Assembly (NCBI GenBank): GCA_963977425.1
Contig: CAXBOO010000001.1
Span: 186,001-250,000 of the forward strand
DNA: 64,000 bases
Direction: 5' to 3'
Origin: CAXBOO01 sp963977425
GTDB lineage: Bacteria; Bacteroidota; Bacteroidia; Flavobacteriales_D; Luteibaculaceae
Part shown: positions 36,970 to 44,626 of the stretch, in pieces
Layout of the letters: every line of letters begins with the position of its first letter
Numbering within the stretch: position 1 is the stretch's first letter
Program-made: the position numbers and the translations under genes
The notes under the pieces: generated by a model
What the model saw: the letters and a program-made list of their open reading frames with translations, nothing else
Databases searched by the model: none
Told to the model about the DNA's origin: nothing

Positions 36970-37296
36970 TTATACCGCGAAAGATTCTCCGCAGCCACAG
37001 GTTCTGTTTGCATTGGGGTTGTTGAAAACAAATCCTTTTCCATTCAAACCTCCAGAGTATTCTAGTGTTGTTCCAATAAGGTATAAGACACTCTTTTTAT
37101 CGACAACCACTTTTACACCGTTGTCTTCAAATATCTGATCATCTTCTTTTTCCGTATTGTCAAAAGCCAAATTGTACATCAATCCAGAGCAACCTCCACC
37201 AAGTACGCCTACACGTACGAAGCTTCCCTCTGATTGACTGCCATCGGCCAAAAGTTTTTCAACCTGAACCTTAGCGCTATCGCTTACTTTTATCAT
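36970..37296 (-). CDS. sufA: SufA/IscA-type A-type carrier
   Basis: The 108-residue HesB/IscA family protein carries Fe-S clusters from SufBCD to apo-proteins. The three ligand cysteines are Cys36 in GGGCSG and Cys100/Cys102 in TCGCGESF. It is the first gene of the operon, with a clear promoter 33 bases upstream. Whether SufA or IscA is the better name cannot be decided; the SUF context favours SufA. Confidence 0.94.
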   Translation of the reverse strand: MIKVSDSAKVQVEKLLADGSQSEGSFVRVGVLGGGCSGLMYNLAFDNTEKEDDQIFEDNGVKVVVDKKSVLYLIGTTLEYSGGLNGKGFVFNNPNANRTCGCGESFAV

Positions 37297-37328
37297 TACT
37301 GTTTAATTAGATTAATTCTAAATTAATG

Positions 37329-37358
37329 CAAAAATACCATAAAAAGGGTATTGGACAA
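37329..37358 (-). promoter_or_regulatory. SUF operon promoter
   Basis: On the minus strand TTG (37358-37356), a 19-base spacer and TATTTTTG (37336-37329) match the Bacteroidota TTG-N19-TAnnTTTG consensus. It lies 33 bases before the sufA ATG. No IscR-like operator was recognised. Confidence 0.7.
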
Positions 37359-37506
37359 GTTCTAAATAGCATTAAGGTATAAATACTCTCTATAGTTCAT
37401 TTTTTTAAGTACGAATCAGGTTTTGTTATGGGTAAACACAAAGGATATTGTTGACCTTATTTTGAATGGATGTTGTCAGGTAGAAGTAGCTAAATGTAAA
37501 TTAAAC

Positions 37507-37536
37507 TTGACTTTTATGAAAATTCACTTACTTTTG
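37507..37536 (+). promoter_or_regulatory. Promoter for the membrane protein/XRE regulator pair
   Basis: TTG at 37507-37509, 19 bases, and TACTTTTG at 37529-37536 match the -33/-7 consensus, 37 bases before the ATG at 37574. Together with the divergent SUF promoter this explains the 277-base gap 37297-37573; its centre holds nothing else I can identify. Confidence 0.68.
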
Positions 37537-37573
37537 TCAAGTAATCTTTACATTAATTAAAACTTACTTTACT

Positions 37574-37984
37574 ATGAAAAATATGGAATCGAGTAAAAAA
37601 GAAAAAACACCTAAGGCAACTGTTCGCTTAGCAATCTGGACATTAGCTTGGGTTTTGAGTTTGGCATTATCAAATTTTGGCCCTCATTTTTTATGGGAGT
37701 CAAAGCTGTTGTCAACGGTATTTATTGGTTTCAATTTCTTAATAGGCTTTGGAATGATTTGGGCCAACATAAAACACATCAACAGCTTGGACGAACTCCA
37801 GCGTAAAATCAATGTAGACGCAATAGCCTTTTCACTTGGAGTGGCAATAGTAGCAGGTCTGGCGTACAGCACACTGGATACAGCCAACGTGATAAGTGGC
37901 GATGCAGAAATTAGTGTTTTGGTGGTGATTATTAGTGTTTCACAAATGATAGCTTTGGTTGTTGGTAAAATGCGCTATAAATGA
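37574..37984 (+). CDS. Small four-helix membrane protein linked to an XRE regulator
   Basis: The 136-residue protein has a charged, Lys-rich N-terminus and four hydrophobic helices (about 18-36, 44-64, 82-104 and 113-133). A cytosolic loop between helices 2 and 3 carries HINSLDELQRKINVDA. Its last codons overlap the start of the XRE regulator gene as ATGA. Pairs of a small membrane protein and a YozG-like regulator are common in bacteria, but the family's role is not known to me. The regulator may control this pair. Confidence 0.75.
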   Translation: MKNMESSKKEKTPKATVRLAIWTLAWVLSLALSNFGPHFLWESKLLSTVFIGFNFLIGFGMIWANIKHINSLDELQRKINVDAIAFSLGVAIVAGLAYSTLDTANVISGDAEISVLVVIISVSQMIALVVGKMRYK

Positions 37985-38181
37985 AAAATAGAATCAAAGT
38001 ATTGCGTGCCGAAAAAGATTGGACTCAAGCGCAACTTGCTAAAGAGTTGGAGGTTTCTCGCCAAACCATCAATGCCATTGAAAAAGGAAAGTTCGATCCA
38101 AGTTTACCCTTGGCTTTTAAATTGGCCAGATTATTCAACTGTGCGATTGAGCAAATATTTACAGACGAAATAACCGAGTAA
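37981..38181 (+). CDS. Small XRE-family transcriptional regulator
   Basis: This 66-residue protein is one helix-turn-helix domain: IKVLRAEKDWTQAQLAKELE, then VSRQTINAIEKGKFDPSLPLAFKLAR as the recognition part, and a short FNCAIEQIF end, the pattern of YozG-like regulators. It should bind DNA as a dimer. It is translationally coupled to the membrane protein gene (4-base overlap), so the likely reading is a regulator co-expressed with its membrane partner. Confidence 0.88.
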   Translation: MKNRIKVLRAEKDWTQAQLAKELEVSRQTINAIEKGKFDPSLPLAFKLARLFNCAIEQIFTDEITE

Positions 38182-38194
38182 GCGTCTAAAAAAC

Positions 38195-38225
38195 TTTGCG
38201 ATTGCTCTTACCTGCATTATCTTTG
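38195..38225 (+). promoter_or_regulatory. thiL promoter, almost leaderless
   Basis: TTTG at 38195-38198, 19 bases and TATCTTTG at 38218-38225 match the consensus at both elements. The -7 box ends four bases before the ATG at 38230, so the transcript should begin at or next to the start codon. Confidence 0.68.
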
Positions 38226-38229
38226 CCGC

Positions 38230-39285
38230 ATGAGCGACGATAAGTTAACCCCATTATCAGAAATAGGAGAATTTGGATTCATCAACGAACTAAGTGATTG
38301 GTGCGGTGATTACGGTAAAGCCGATAACCTACATCTTGGCATTGGCGACGACTGTGCCGTTCTTGATTTTGATGAAAAACATTACCAATTGGTAAGCACC
38401 GACATGTTGACCGAAGGGGTTCATTTCGATTTGAGTTACACCCCTTTGATGCACCTTGGTTTTAAGGCTGTTGCTAGCAATGTGTCGGACATTTATGCCA
38501 TGAATGGTACACCAGACAGCATTGTAGTGGCTTTAGGTATAAGCAGCAAATACACTTACGAAGCCGTTAGAGAATTGTATACGGGTATAGTTACTGCTTG
38601 CAAAACCTATGGAGTAACGCTAATAGGAGGCGATACAACATCGAGTAAAATAGGCATGACCATTTCCATTACCGTAATGGGAAAAGTGGAGAAAGATAAA
38701 TTGGCTACCCGTTCTGGTGCTAAAGACAAAGACTTGTTGTTGGTGTCTGGCGATTTAGGTGGCGCCTACATGGGGCTTCAAGTTCTGGAAAGAGAAAAAG
38801 TTGTTTTCAAAGCGGCACCCACAGCTCAACCCGTTTTGGACAATGCTGAATATGTTTTGAAACGTCAGTTGCGACCAGAAGCGAGAAGAGATATTGTTGA
38901 AGATTTGGCGGCAATGGGTATTGTACCAACTTCTATGATCGATGTTTCGGACGGTGTTTCATCTGAAGTACTGCATCTTTCACAAAAATCTGGTGTTTCA
39001 TTCGCCATCTACGACGAGAAATTACCTGTCGATCCACAAACACGTGACATCGCTTTAGAATTCAATATGGATCCTTCAACAGCAGCTTTGAATGGTGGTG
39101 AGGATTACGAATTGCTTTTTACGATCAAACAATCGGATTTTGAAAAATTAAAAGACAGTCCTAATTACAGTGTAATTGGTTATGCACAACCCTTGCAAGA
39201 TGGTAATGTACTGATTGATAGCAACGGTAAGCAGCACGACATAAAAGCACAAGGTTGGAACGCCTTTACTGAAGATAGACTTTAA
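38230..39285 (+). CDS. thiL: Thiamine-monophosphate kinase
   Basis: The 351-residue enzyme phosphorylates thiamine monophosphate to thiamine diphosphate, the last step of cofactor synthesis. The PurM/ThiL fold is visible in GIGDDCAVLDF, STDMLTEGVHFDL, KAVASNVSDIYAMNGTP and IGGDTTSS, with MIDVSDGV and NGGEDYELLF in the C-terminal half. It is a lone thiamine gene here, with its own near-leaderless promoter and a terminator after it. Confidence 0.95.
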   Translation: MSDDKLTPLSEIGEFGFINELSDWCGDYGKADNLHLGIGDDCAVLDFDEKHYQLVSTDMLTEGVHFDLSYTPLMHLGFKAVASNVSDIYAMNGTPDSIVVALGISSKYTYEAVRELYTGIVTACKTYGVTLIGGDTTSSKIGMTISITVMGKVEKDKLATRSGAKDKDLLLVSGDLGGAYMGLQVLEREKVVFKAAPTAQPVLDNAEYVLKRQLRPEARRDIVEDLAAMGIVPTSMIDVSDGVSSEVLHLSQKSGVSFAIYDEKLPVDPQTRDIALEFNMDPSTAALNGGEDYELLFTIKQSDFEKLKDSPNYSVIGYAQPLQDGNVLIDSNGKQHDIKAQGWNAFTEDRL

Positions 39286-39304
39286 AAAAGCGAAAAGAAT
39301 AATA

Positions 39305-39335
39305 AACAAAAGGGCGAAAGCTCTTTTGTTGTTTT
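39305..39335 (+). terminator. Terminator after thiL
   Basis: AACAAAAGGGC at 39305-39315 pairs with GCTCTTTTGTT at 39320-39330 (one G-T wobble) around a GAAA tetraloop, followed by GTTTT. The stop of the converging yceH gene (39334) is next to it, so it may serve both. Confidence 0.8.
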
Positions 39336-39984
39336 ACCCCAATTCTTCCATCAGTTTTTCGAAGCGGGTTTTCAACTCGTGAAGTTCCGTTTCTAATTTT
39401 TCTATGCGCGTTTCCATTTCTGAGATGGGTTTACGAGGGGCTTCAAAAGTTGAAGTTTCGTCAGAAATTTCTTCCACTAATTTACCGCCAAACAAATGCA
39501 TCACCCTTGCTTCTTTTTGCCCTGGACGACGTTCTAATTCGTATAAAAAAGGTGTTTCACCATCAGTAAGACTTTGAATGGTTTCGTGCACTTCAGCTAA
39601 ATCGGAGAAAGAATACAAACGGCCAGAATTCGATTTCAACTCGCCTGGAGTTTGAGGTCCACGCAGTAAAAGCAAACACAAAACAGCAATTTGATCGTCG
39701 CTAACATTGAACTGGCTCTTGAAACGGTGTTGGTATTTTGTAGTTCTGCTGTAAGAACCCGATTCTGTTCCACACAACTCTTTTTTCTTGAGGGAACTGA
39801 GTGCCAATTGAACGGTTTCAGGATCGAAGTTAACCACTGGGTTACGCGCACTTTTTTGATTGCAAGCCGTAGTTAAACTATTTAAGGTTAGAGGGTAATG
39901 ATCGGGCGTGGCAATGCTTTTTTCTATCAATGCGCCCAGCACACGTTGCTCTTCCAGGTCTAGTTGTATCAAATTGTTGTCCAT
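39334..39984 (-). CDS. yceH: YceH/DUF480 family protein
   Basis: The 216-residue protein matches the DUF480 family: LDLEEQRVLGALIEKSIATPDHYPL as the start, NQKSARNPVV, then LLLRGPQTPGELKSNSGRLY in a second winged-helix-like domain, and a C-terminal coiled-coil segment (about 180-216, SEMETRIEKLETELHELK). Function is not established; the twin winged helices suggest nucleic-acid or protein binding. The TonB receptor terminator separates it from the gene upstream. Confidence 0.9.
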   Translation of the reverse strand: MDNNLIQLDLEEQRVLGALIEKSIATPDHYPLTLNSLTTACNQKSARNPVVNFDPETVQLALSSLKKKELCGTESGSYSRTTKYQHRFKSQFNVSDDQIAVLCLLLLRGPQTPGELKSNSGRLYSFSDLAEVHETIQSLTDGETPFLYELERRPGQKEARVMHLFGGKLVEEISDETSTFEAPRKPISEMETRIEKLETELHELKTRFEKLMEELG

Positions 39985-40024
39985 AATGCTGTGGGAAAAT
40001 ACTCAAAATACGATGAGAAAGAAA

Positions 40025-40051
40025 TAGAAAAACCCCGACTATGCGGGGCTT
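40025..40051 (-). terminator. Terminator after the TonB-dependent receptor
   Basis: Read on the minus strand, GCCCCG and CGGGG pair around CATAGT and a T-run follows (bases 40048 to 40027). It lies 30 bases after the receptor stop. Confidence 0.75.
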
Positions 40052-40079
40052 TAATCTAGTGTGTATTGGGCTGTATAAA

Positions 40080-42488
40080 TTAAAATTGAGCTTTCAAACT
40101 CAAGATTAAATTTCTGCCAGGAGCAGCTATCCCAGAACTATAGGGTTGATAGCGACGATTTAGGATGTTTTCGAGCCCAGCATTTAAAACAAAAGTATTG
40201 TTGAGTTGATATTGGGCTTTTGCGTTTACAGTATACCAACTTGGGGAATAGGGGTTACCATTGTCATCCTTTGCGTAGAGATAGTCTTTAGAAGCTTCGC
40301 TGCTTGGTAAATCATCAAAATTGTATGCTGCATTGTACACAAAGTAGAGTTGTACCATGAGTTTCTTTTTTGCATAGGTCAACTTTGTTGTTCCAAAACT
40401 AGGTGCGGCATGTCGCAGTGTTTGCGTACTGCCATCATCTAACTTTTCTTCACCGTTCTGGATGTTGTAATGTGTGCCTAAAGTCAATCCTGAAGCCAAG
40501 CTGACTTGAACGCCAATATGACCACCATAAACAGTAGCGTACGCCCCGTTTTGAATAGCTTCTACACGACTCATTTCGCCATCGTATTGAATGCTATCTT
40601 GTCCATTCAGAGTAAATGTACTGCGCACTAAGGCATTGTCTAAGTAAGTGTAATATGTGCCAAAATTCAACTTGGCATGTTTGCTGATGGTTTTGGTAAC
40701 GTTTATTTCTGCGTTGTAGGCGTACTCAGGATTTAAGTTTGGGTTTGGTACAACAATAGTACCTGGTTCTGAGTCAAATATTTTCCCCACATCGTCTACG
40801 TTAGGAGCTCTAAATGCTGTAGAAAGATTGGAGGAAATTACCCACGATTTATTGGGAGTAAAAACCAAACCAATGCTACCAGTTAGTGAGCCTTTATCCA
40901 ATTTAGCGTTTTCAAACGGTAAGGGATAAAATGCCGTGTTGTTCGAAAAATCAGCATCGAGAGTGAACTGATTGTAACGCATGCCAGTATTCAAGAGCCA
41001 TATTTCATTGAATTTTTTCTCGAAACTAACATAGGCAGCATAAGAAGACCAAGTAGCATTAGGGTAACGCGCCGAAGCAAGCGATACCGTGTTGGTAAGT
41101 ATGTCTTCTACTTTTCCTGTTGATTTCACATCGTTATGGACAAATTCTACACCGTAAAAAAGTTTTGATTGACCAAGGTTTTTGTTGAAATCAAGATTTA
41201 CCGATAGAGCTTTGACGTGTTCTTTTCGGGTTGTTAAATCGGTTTTGTTGAAGTCTCTATCTATTCTACTTTCTTCGAATTTTTGATGAGCCAATCTCAT
41301 GCTTATGCCATCGTAAAAGGCAGTTTGTTTTGTGTGAGAAATACTCAGTTGGTGCATTTGCCACAATTGTGGTCCGTAATTCCAAACCGCACTTCTAGGG
41401 TCTCCATTACGTTCTCTCAATAGTCTATCGTATCGTGCATATTCGCTTGTAATACTGTGGTGAAAGGCATATTCGAAATCCCATTCTTTGTTGGGAGCAA
41501 ATCGAATTTTTTGCATGAAGTTTTTTTGCGAATACCCTGTTGGTCTTTGCTTGCGAGGGTCTTCGTTTTTAATTACGGTATCCACACCATTCACGCGTTG
41601 CACATAAGTTGGACGTAGGTAATCGTCAGGGCCGTTTTTGCCCATTTTTAAATCACTGTAATCGCTTGTTGTAATGCTCGTAACCGAAGCCCATTTTTTC
41701 CAACCTAGGTTAAAATCGATATGACCAGTTTGTTCATTGTTGGCTGATGAGTAACGGGTGATGGCTTTTCCGGTAACCAATAATCCACTATCGAGTGCTA
41801 GTTTGGGTTTTAGAGTGTTGAAACTCATTACGGCTCCTATGGCATCGCTTCCATAAATTACAGATCCAGGCCCGAAGAGAATTTCGGTACTTTCTATTGC
41901 TAATGGATCGAGTGAGATGACGTTTTGCAAATTCCCACTACGAAATATGGCATTGTTCATCCGTACGCCATCTACACTATAAAGCAATCGGTTGGTTGAA
42001 AATCCGCGTATCATTGGGCTACCACCACCTAGTTGGCTTTTTTGAACGAAAACTTCGCCTGAGACAGTAAGCAAATCGGCTGCTGTTTGTGGATTTTGTA
42101 AGCTCAGTTCTTTAGCACTGATGCTGGTTATTTTGTTGGCTATTTCTCTCTTTTCTTGTTTCCACCTATTGGCAGAAATCACTACTTCTTCCAAAGAAAA
42201 ATCGGAAGGTTCCATTTTAACCAACAGGGTTGTTTTCGGTACGCTATCAAACGGTATGGCTATTTCTTCGTATCCAATAAATGAAATGAAGAGTGTTTCA
42301 TACGGTTTAAAACCATCTATTTTGGCTTCGCCTTTTGCGTTGGTGATGGTACTTTGAAGCGGTTTTTTACTGTAAATATTTACTACCTCAAGCGGTGTAT
42401 TTGTATTGCTGTCTAATACTTTTATTGACTGAGAATGGGCAAGACAGACCAAACCCATGAATAGGCAAAAGCCTAAGGTTTTTTTCAT
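40080..42488 (-). CDS. TonB-dependent outer-membrane receptor
   Basis: The 802-residue protein has a signal peptide (MKKTLGFCLFMGLVCLAHSQ), a carboxypeptidase-regulatory-like beta domain at about 20-110 (NTPLEVVNIYSKK), a plug at about 112-225 with VVISANRWKQEKREIANKI and PMIRGFSTNRLLYSVDGVRM, and a 22-strand barrel ending in Phe (LSLKAQF). It imports a scarce ligand such as heme, siderophore or vitamin, driven by TonB. The plug resembles hemoglobin/heme- and cobalamin-type receptors, but the ligand is not decided. The small protein gene 82 bases upstream probably belongs to the same transcript. Confidence 0.93.
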   Translation of the reverse strand: MKKTLGFCLFMGLVCLAHSQSIKVLDSNTNTPLEVVNIYSKKPLQSTITNAKGEAKIDGFKPYETLFISFIGYEEIAIPFDSVPKTTLLVKMEPSDFSLEEVVISANRWKQEKREIANKITSISAKELSLQNPQTAADLLTVSGEVFVQKSQLGGGSPMIRGFSTNRLLYSVDGVRMNNAIFRSGNLQNVISLDPLAIESTEILFGPGSVIYGSDAIGAVMSFNTLKPKLALDSGLLVTGKAITRYSSANNEQTGHIDFNLGWKKWASVTSITTSDYSDLKMGKNGPDDYLRPTYVQRVNGVDTVIKNEDPRKQRPTGYSQKNFMQKIRFAPNKEWDFEYAFHHSITSEYARYDRLLRERNGDPRSAVWNYGPQLWQMHQLSISHTKQTAFYDGISMRLAHQKFEESRIDRDFNKTDLTTRKEHVKALSVNLDFNKNLGQSKLFYGVEFVHNDVKSTGKVEDILTNTVSLASARYPNATWSSYAAYVSFEKKFNEIWLLNTGMRYNQFTLDADFSNNTAFYPLPFENAKLDKGSLTGSIGLVFTPNKSWVISSNLSTAFRAPNVDDVGKIFDSEPGTIVVPNPNLNPEYAYNAEINVTKTISKHAKLNFGTYYTYLDNALVRSTFTLNGQDSIQYDGEMSRVEAIQNGAYATVYGGHIGVQVSLASGLTLGTHYNIQNGEEKLDDGSTQTLRHAAPSFGTTKLTYAKKKLMVQLYFVYNAAYNFDDLPSSEASKDYLYAKDDNGNPYSPSWYTVNAKAQYQLNNTFVLNAGLENILNRRYQPYSSGIAAPGRNLILSLKAQF

Positions 42489-42569
42489 GTTTTAGATTTA
42501 ATGAATTGAAATTGACACATAAACGTGCCCTTCTATTGCATGCTATGAACAAGCAATTTGGAATTCAGT

Positions 42570-43103
42570 TTAAATCTGTGGTGGGGGCGACTCTATACTT
42601 AAAAACAAGGAGGTGTATGAAAATTGGTGATCTGCAATGTTTTCATTCAATTCGGATGGTAGTGCATTGCATGTGAATGAAAAAGGGCTAGAAAGGCACA
42701 AACTTTTTACAAATGCAGTTAAGTGGTTTTGTTGATTGTGTTGTTGGTCGTTTTTGTTCCAAGCAATAGCAAGCAATCTATCGAGTTGGTTGTTGAGTTC
42801 TGTTTCTTCTTTATCCAACCAACACCAATAAGTGGTGGAATCTCCCGAAGCCGACTGTTCAACGATATCGTACATCTTGCCTAAGTATTCGAATTCCTTA
42901 GAGTGTTTCCAATTTAAATCGGTTTTGAGTTGATTAGCGCTGAAAGTTAATTCCACTAAGTCTTCGCGATCAATGCCAGCAATAATTTCTTTTTTGACGC
43001 TTTTTTTTACCAAATGCTTTTGATGCTTTACCCATAATACTGAGCCCAGAAAAGGCGCAATAAGGCAAAGTAAAAGGAGTATGGATAATAAGCGATTTAG
43101 CAT
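42570..43103 (-). CDS. Hypothetical protein upstream of a TonB receptor
   Basis: The 177-residue product starts with a hydrophobic helix (LLSILLLLCLIAPFLGSVLW), so it is membrane-anchored or exported. The rest is polar, with a single Cys in YWCWLD, two in LCLSSPFSFTC and a proline end, SPPPQI. Small secreted or anchored proteins often precede TonB receptors in Bacteroidota, and some also end in a Pro motif, but the HYC and CC motifs of the best known such family are absent here. Function unknown; link to the receptor is inferred from order. Confidence 0.65.
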   Translation of the reverse strand: MLNRLLSILLLLCLIAPFLGSVLWVKHQKHLVKKSVKKEIIAGIDREDLVELTFSANQLKTDLNWKHSKEFEYLGKMYDIVEQSASGDSTTYWCWLDKEETELNNQLDRLLAIAWNKNDQQHNQQNHLTAFVKSLCLSSPFSFTCNALPSELNENIADHQFSYTSLFLSIESPPPQI

Positions 43104-43218
43104 TGTACATTACAAAGGAAAAGAAATTAGAGTTACTAGTCGTTAGAAATAATGGGCCAAAAAAAATGCATCACTTGGTTAAAAGCAATGCATTAGTTTT
43201 TATTGAATGAAGTAAGGT

Positions 43219-44508
43219 TTAGCCTTTCATTAAATCTTCTATTTCTTCAACCTCTCTTGGTATATCGGCCATTAAGTCAACAAACCCATCTTCGGTTATA
43301 AGAATGTCGTTTTCAATTCTTACACCCAATCCTTCTTCTTGAATATATATTCCAGGTTCAATTGTAAAGCAATTTCCTGCTTCAATAGGCTCGTGCCATA
43401 GACCTACATCGTGTACGTCTAGTCCAATAAAGTGGCTAGTTCCGTGCATGAAATACTTTTTATAAGCAGGCCAAGCAGGGTCTTGGTTTTTAACCTCAGC
43501 AGTAGTAATTAGACCAAGTTCAAGCAATTCGTTGGTCATAATTTCACCCACTTTAAGGTGGTAATCGCCTAACAATACGCCAGGTTTAAGCAAACCGTAA
43601 CATGCTTTTTGAACTCTTAATGCTGCGTTGTAAACTTCTTTTTGACGTGCAGAAAATTTTCCGCTAGCTGGTATGCAACGCGATAAATCGGCTGCGTAAT
43701 TTCCGTATTCAGCTCCAATATCTAATAAGATTAGATCACCATCTTTTATGGCTTTGTTGTTGATGTTGTAGTGCAATACACACGCCGAAGCACCAGAAGC
43801 TATGATCGGTTCGTATGCAAAGCCACGCGATCCACTTCTAATGAACTCGTGTTGCAATTCGGCCTCAAGTTCGTATTCCATCATGCCTGGTTTGGTTGTT
43901 TTAAGCAAACGTCTGAAACCAGCATTGGTTATATCGCAAGCCTTTTGCATTTGCTCAATTTCTAGCGGGTGTTTTGTCGCTCTAATTTTGTGCATGAATG
44001 GCGCCAATCGCAAATAGGTATGCAAAGGATGTTTGGCTTTTATGGCTTCGTTTTCTCTTTCTGTACGAGTTTGTGTAGGTATCCAACGGCGAGTATGTTC
44101 GTTGCTATTGAGGTAAATGTCTTGTGTCATAGAAAACACTTCCTTCAATTTAGCTTCCATCTCGTCTAACCAGTAAATGTTGGCAATACCAGATACTTTT
44201 TGTGCTTGTTCTTTCGATAATTTTTCGCCTTCCCAAACAGCAATATGTTCGTTGGTTTTTTTTATGAACAACATTTCATTCATGCCTGATTTAGGAGCAT
44301 CAGGAAACAATACCAAAACGCTCTCTTCTTGATCAACGCCCGCCAAAAAATAGATATCGGCGTTTTGCTTAAACGGCATATTCCCATCAGCATTGGTTGG
44401 CATTATGTCGTTGGAATGAACGATAGTAGCCGAACCGGGCTTTAAAAACTTATAAAGTTTTTGGCGATTATGAACGAATAAATCAGAATGGGGTGCTTTG
44501 TATCTCAT
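43219..44508 (-). CDS. pepP: Aminopeptidase P (Xaa-Pro aminopeptidase, M24B)
   Basis: The 429-residue enzyme removes N-terminal residues that precede proline. The pita-bread metal ligands are all visible: Asp263 (LLDIGAE), Asp274 (YAADLSR), His359 (GTSHFIGLDVHDVG), Glu384 (TIEPGIY) and Glu399 (RIENDI), close to the spacing in E. coli PepP. An N-terminal creatinase-like domain with FKQNADIYFLAG precedes. I chose the ATG at 44508; a longer frame to 44586 adds 26 residues without family resemblance. It is probably cytosolic. It is divergent from the secreted protein at 44627. Confidence 0.93.
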   Translation of the reverse strand: MRYKAPHSDLFVHNRQKLYKFLKPGSATIVHSNDIMPTNADGNMPFKQNADIYFLAGVDQEESVLVLFPDAPKSGMNEMLFIKKTNEHIAVWEGEKLSKEQAQKVSGIANIYWLDEMEAKLKEVFSMTQDIYLNSNEHTRRWIPTQTRTERENEAIKAKHPLHTYLRLAPFMHKIRATKHPLEIEQMQKACDITNAGFRRLLKTTKPGMMEYELEAELQHEFIRSGSRGFAYEPIIASGASACVLHYNINNKAIKDGDLILLDIGAEYGNYAADLSRCIPASGKFSARQKEVYNAALRVQKACYGLLKPGVLLGDYHLKVGEIMTNELLELGLITTAEVKNQDPAWPAYKKYFMHGTSHFIGLDVHDVGLWHEPIEAGNCFTIEPGIYIQEEGLGVRIENDILITEDGFVDLMADIPREVEEIEDLMKG

Positions 44509-44626
44509 GATAAAATGTCTTTCGGCGACGTAATTACGAAATTCTTTACAGATGAAAACCGACCACACTTCGAAAACGGGTTGCAATTATTTGGCAATAA
44601 GCCTAAGTTTAACTTAAAGTATATTC

